DNA of 64,000 nucleotides from Siphlonurus alternatus (Eukaryota; Arthropoda; Insecta; Ephemeroptera; Siphlonuridae): the NCBI GenBank assembly GCA_949825025.1, contig OX463780.1:47389280-47453279 (forward strand), read 5' to 3'. The notes under the pieces are model-generated. The model saw nothing but the letters and a program-made list of their open reading frames with translations, was not told where the DNA came from and did not search any database. The position numbers and the translations under genes were made by a program. Shown in pieces: positions 59,422-64,000 of the stretch (its first letter is position 1; each line of letters starts with the position of its first letter).

Positions 59422-59544
59422 AGGTCTGCTCGTAAATACACAATTAGAGAGAATCGATTATTTGTGATGAACATTATGTTCCATGTACAGAAGGTTCATC
59501 ACAAATAATCGATTCCTTCTGATTGTGCATTAACGAACAGACCT
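59422..59544. mobile_element. MITE, AGGYCTG family (short hairpin variant)
   Basis: 123 bp with ends AGGTCTGCTCGTAAAT and TTAACGAACAGACCT, related to 7694 and 61291. Its interior is a strong hairpin of its own: AATCGATTATTTGTGATGAA with its complement around 59505. The flanks CAT and TAT suggest a mutated 3-bp duplication. Confidence 0.8.
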
Positions 59545-60432
59545 TATGTGAGTAAACTTATATTGGTAACTTAATTGTTATTTAATGGAACATTTCAGTA
59601 TATTCCTACATTGTTGTATAACAATTTATGTTTCAGTGCTTAAAATTTATTAAGACTAAAACTGCATAATGTTTCATTGTATATGATAATTTCAGATAAT
59701 CAGACTTCTATATTTAAAAGAATGTTATATTTAATTTATTACTAAATGTATATTATATACATTGTTCTTCCATTACGTGTTATTTAGTTCATTGTACATA
59801 ATATATTTTACATATTAGAACCTTCTTCCTTTATGCTACAAACCGCAAATGGTAATTATATTACACATTTCATTTTAATTAGTATTGAGCATGAGAATGG
59901 CGTTACTGTGTAACGTCAGATACGACGACATTTAGATTTAAAGGGCTGACACTGTCACAAGGAGCTTTATTTGGTTCGTGTCACATGTCATCAACGGTAC
60001 AAAAATCGATATAAACACTGCTATATACGCGCACCAAGTTTATATCATATATATGTTATATAGAGTGTTGGTGTGAGGATGCTGCTACTGCAATAGAAGG
60101 GTTGTATATAGTCACAAATCAAAATTATACCAGAGTACAATAACCTACAGAGAAATTGAGGCTAGATAGTACGTACACTATAAATCATTATACTATGTGA
60201 TTTAGAATGTATAAAAAAATATAAAAAAATAAATGAGCTATAAATTATAATGTAGTTGAAATTATTCCTGATTTTATCAATTTATGATAGTAATTTCATA
60301 TTGTTGACTTAATTGTTGTCAGTATTTTAATTGTTATTTACATTACTATAAAATTTATGGTAAATATTTAATGAATTAATTTGAGTTTAATTTTCTGAAG
60401 TTTTGATTTTTATATTGTGTCAATTGAATTGA
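59545..60432. other. Gene-free AT-rich DNA
   Basis: No supported feature. Confidence 0.5.
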
Positions 60433-60866
60433 GTGCACACCTCGGGACTTCACGAACGTTACTGCTGACTCATTTGCTGGCATAGCTCCAAGAGGAAAAG
60501 AAATACTTATTACAAATTTGGAGGGAGTGTAGGAAAAGTATCCAATCTAGCCGTCCAAAAAATTTTCTACTCACATCCAACGTTCCTTTATACAGGTTAA
60601 GCCACCGATTGGACCAATGTTAAAAGGCTTAGCCAATCACGTTCAAGTATTTTTGGCCACATCGTGCCGCGAAACTTTAAATGCGCCCATCATGCAATGC
60701 TATTTTTGAAATTTCGCGTACAATGGGGCCTGAAAATTTAACGAAATTGACGCACGAAATGCATGCGTGTCTTAACCTGTATAAAGAAACCTTGCTTACA
60801 TCCAGAGACTGCGTGGCATAATCTAAAAACAGAAGAAATAACGTTCGTAGAGTCCCGAAGTGTATA
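60433..60866. mobile_element. Foldback element with CTTCGGGACT-type ends
   Basis: 434 bp. The left end GTGCACACCTCGGGACTTCA, continuing CGAACGTTA, pairs with TAACGTTCGTAGAGTCCCGA, continuing AGTGTATAC. A second inverted-repeat element lies inside. Isolated end sequences of this type occur at 14996 and 15316. Non-coding. Confidence 0.75.
60587..60785. mobile_element. Inner element with TTTATACAGGTTAAG ends
   Basis: 199 bp within the 60433 element, bounded by TTTATACAGGTTAAG and CTTAACCTGTATAAA. It is GC-richer than its surroundings and contains CCAATGTTAAA near 60622. Likely a separate insertion, or an inner terminal pair of a composite foldback. Confidence 0.65.
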
Positions 60867-61290
60867 CTTAATAATAATGTAATAATTTTGTTATTGTCTA
60901 TTTTATTAATTTCAATTAAATCAATGAATTTTTAACAGATTCATTTTGCCATACTATTTCTGTAACCACTTGTGTTTTAAAAAATACGGAAGGTTATTTT
61001 CTTAACAAATAAAAAAGAACAGTTAGGGAGTGAATGTCATCAAAGCAAGCTGCTCTCAGTGTGTAGGTAGTTTCAATTTGATTTAAAATTACAATTTGCT
61101 TCAACGTAAAAACTTATAGTATTTCGTAATCAGAAAAAAAAAAAACATGACTTCCAGGAAATTCAATTACAGTGATTTTGTTTCTTTGACTTAAATCTTA
61201 TTTTATAGAAAATTGTAAACAAATTTAATAAATATACAAGCAAGGAATTAAATTATAATATTACTGTTAGAAATCGTAAAGTTATAATAT

Positions 61291-61427
61291 AGGTCTGTTG
61301 GTAAACCCTGCTCAGAGTATACTGTGAGTAAGTTTACGAACAAAAATTGTGACGTCATTTGCATTACACTCTCTACCCCACTGATGTAGCTGGTGTATTG
61401 CTCTGTGCAGAGTTTACGAACAGACCT
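61291..61427. mobile_element. MITE, AGGYCTG family (copy 2)
   Basis: 137 bp. It starts AGGTCTGTTGGTAAACCCTG and ends CAGAGTTTACGAACAGACCT, with TAT on both sides as a 3-bp duplication. The interior shares AAGTTTACGAACAAAAAT and GTGACGTCAT with the copy at 7694. Confidence 0.88.
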
Positions 61428-62309
61428 TATATAATATTATTATATACATAAACATTGTTGAAAAGTCTCGTGTTAAAATTGTATTATAAATAAAAGTTTG
61501 CATCATTATACGCTCTTGTTATGTCACGTTACAACTTATTACATAATTAGTGTAGAGTAAAAATTAACTAAATTGACAACAATTTCATTATGTACCATTG
61601 AAATTAATTTTAATTTTTAATAAATTATACTGTATAATTTACAGTACTTTTTTATTGTTTTAACAATATTAACATTGCAATCCAGTTGTAGGTAATTCAA
61701 AGTAATGTCGGTTAAGTCCCAATTTCTAAGCAAGTGAGTGCCCTAGATGTGTTCTCATGGCATTGTTATAAGAGGCTCATTGTTCCTTCTTGTGAGATTC
61801 CTTCAAAGTCAATTACACTGGCTTAGAGGTGGAACGTGCAGGCTGTCAATTCTCTCTGATAAATTACCTACGTATTTCTAATTGATAACGCGTCTTGAAT
61901 ATTATATGTATCGTATTACCTCAAGAAAAAGTGTTTAATATATACAGTGTTGAAGGTAACGATGAATCATTTTATTATTGTCTTAAAATAGACGCTGTAC
62001 AGACAACTACAAAAATTGAATAGTGTTTTATTTTTTTTTGTTATAAGAAAATTGAATAGTGTGTTGTAAGATGGTTTTAGAATTATCTAACTTAGAATTG
62101 TAGGTATAAATAGCCTATACAATTCATATGGAAACCACATAAAAAGTTAAAAGAAAGGAGAATATTATAAGGTTATTTGATACTAATTTATACATTAATT
62201 AAATCTGATATCATCGTGGTATACCTATTAAATATTGTATATTAGAAAAATTCACTGACATATGACCATATGGCATGTTTATGTCATTGCAATTTTGAAT
62301 GGTGAGGGT
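61428..62309. other. Gene-free AT-rich DNA
   Basis: Positions 61700-61860 are slightly GC-richer but show no exon signals. Confidence 0.45.
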
Positions 62310-62480
62310 GGGACGTTTAATGTCGTTTACAGTCAGAAGTAGGCGATGAGTAAGGAACTGGGTAAATATTTGAAAGGGACACACAAGCTGGTCTGACACC
62401 GGCCACCGTGCTGGTGAATGCTGGCAAACAGGTGCGCTGAAATGTCGTGCTCGCGTGTCATTGGGCGGGAAGTCTGTGAT
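62310..62480. other. GC-rich patch, exon candidate of unknown strand
   Basis: Open on the minus strand (62489-62211, including TDFPPNDTRARHFSAPVC) and, after TTTGAAAG, on the plus strand for about 47 codons to 62520 with a possible donor ACAG|GTGCGC. Neither reading is recognised, so coding status is undecided. Confidence 0.25.
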
Positions 62481-64000
62481 TACCATCACGTTATGTCAAC
62501 ATAATGTCATCTCCTCTCGGTAATCTTACTCCATAAGAGTCTACCCCATTAACTTTTATATACCATTAAATGTTATAGTTATACACAAATTCATTTTATA
62601 TATACTAATGTAAAATATATTTGAAGAGTTTTTTTTTCCTTAAATATACATAATCAAGAATAAATTTGTATTGAAATAAATTTCTTTAATAATCAAATAC
62701 ATTTTTTCGTAATATATTTTGGAAAAAATAGATTATTATAAATAATAGATAATTAATCAATTAAAACTTATTTTTAAATAAAAAAAAATTAAAAAAATAA
62801 ACATTAAGTCATCATTCATTTATTTGCATTTAAAATGAAAATTTTATATACTATTCAAATTGAATCTCAATCAATATTTGAATTGATTGGATTTTTTTTT
62901 TTAGAAGTTTCAAATGAAACTCATCTGATATAATCTTATATATATACGTACCCTCTCTTATACAAATACTCATTTCTGTAAAGCGGGCAAATAGAAGGCG
63001 TAGCGGCAGAGCCAGCAAGTAAGGGGGAAATGTTGGAATACGTAAAGTTGTTACCAATTTCAAACCAGGCCAAAAAGAATAAGTTTAAATCTTATATAGT
63101 CAAATCTATCATACTATTCTGTGACGTCATCAAAAAATACATATATACATAATTTTTAATCCAATATATAGTTAGTTTATTTGAAAGTCTTAAATCAATA
63201 AATCTAATGTAATTACAGTTTAAAGGTCCAAACAGGCATCGAGTATCAGAAGTCGAGACACTGACCAATGCAGTGACAGAAAGATAACTGGTGTTTGAAC
63301 TGTGGATTAAAATGAAGGAAATAAACCGGCTACGTTTCGCACTAATCACGGTTAGCCTAACTCAATGGCAAGCACGTTTATTGTTAGTTTAAACCCTGTT
63401 TATCTTTCTGGGAGAACTCTATCTTGAATTGTTACCATTGAATTTATCTAAACAAAGCTTTTAGTAACGGTATTTTTTTAAAGATGCAAGTAAAAATATT
63501 TTTAGAAAGCTACAATTTAAACCGACACTTTGTGACGTATTGTGATTCGGAGGTTCATCTCCGTGTTTTTCTGTGTAAAAGATCGATTTTTTTTTTTTTA
63601 GGGAGGTGAAAGCACGCGGTATGTTTGACGACACAGGATTCAATTTGGGATCTTTTCAGCATTGAACGTTGCAGACAAGAAAACTCTCTGCTGCTTTGAA
63701 ACTCAGTCCCAAGAAGTGGGTGGCTGGATCTATACCTATATACTTTTTTTTTTTTTGCCTCTGATCTTTTTCACTCCAGGGCTTGAAGCTTGATACCTTT
63801 AAAAAATATATCATGTTGTATATAAAAAGAGGTGACAAAATATTTCAACATTCAATTTTTATCTACAAGAATATGCAACCTAAACTTTTGAAGATTGATT
63901 TTTAACAATCTTCTTCAAAAAAATATATTTTATTTTGTCAGTTTTTTTGAAATACGGAGTAACTTTTTTTATATGCTTTCCATCAGCTTGCAATTCTTGT
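62481..64000. other. Gene-free AT-rich DNA to the window end
   Basis: Only chance-like frames and short A or T runs. One TGACGTCA at 63122-63129. A sequence at 63330-63400 (CTAATCACGGTTAGCC, TTTAAACCCTGTTTATC) faintly resembles the interior of the element at 906. Confidence 0.4.

Overview
The window is AT-rich nuclear DNA (by eye about 70% A+T) from an animal, most likely an arthropod or another invertebrate with a large, repeat-loaded genome. Nothing in it is prokaryotic or organellar. There are no operons, no ribosome binding sites and no long reading frames. Coding signal appears only as short GC-richer blocks bounded by GT/AG splice signals, set in AT-rich non-coding DNA full of short foldback transposons, SINE-like repeats and simple repeats. 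The species cannot be named from the sequence.

Best gene evidence. (1) A plus-strand gene appears to start at 31123 with an arthropod-type CAACAATGG context. Its first 11 codons end at a GT donor (31155) and join in phase to a 23-codon GC-rich exon (39551-39619) with good splice sites, leaving an 8.4 kb intron. The predicted N-terminus starts MGHVNS, an N-myristoylation-type signal. (2) On the minus strand, inside that intron, is a candidate terminal exon (39469-39178). It encodes about 96 residues ending in a hydrophobic tail anchor, followed at once by AATAAA. (3) A minus-strand block at 46590-46385 has excellent splice sites but a stop codon just before its donor, so it is either a stop-bearing or a non-coding exon. 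Weaker exon or reading-frame candidates lie at 45821-46327 and 58534-58677. No gene family could be recognised for any of these, and several other GC-rich patches stay unassigned.

Region by region. 1-31 kb is gene-poor. It holds foldback elements at 906, 5657, 7003, 7694, 9217, 9930, 13254, 13740, 14258, 18995, 23099, 23822, 25643 (with a second element nested inside), 26393, 27285 and 29432, a SINE at about 9 kb, a tRNA-like fragment at 17.4 kb, and long (TTTA)n and (TC)n tracts. 31-40 kb holds the plus-strand exon pair and the antisense exon; its intron contains a foldback at 33901 and two opposed SINE copies at 35645 and 38619. 40-64 kb is mostly AT-rich non-coding DNA with more foldbacks (39973, 50221, 51238, 52082, 54047, 58816, 59422, 60433 with a nested element, 61291) and scattered GC-rich patches that may be promoters or exons.

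The strongest unexplained signals are: the palindrome TGACGTCA, found 19 times by eye where base composition predicts fewer than one; several foldback families with related ends and 3-bp target duplications (PIF/Harbinger-like); a chimeric foldback that shares a core with one family but has new arms identical over about 58 bp; and a natural filled/empty insertion pair (25643 versus 50221). No CRISPR array, rRNA gene, intact tRNA gene, integrated virus or intact autonomous transposase gene was seen.
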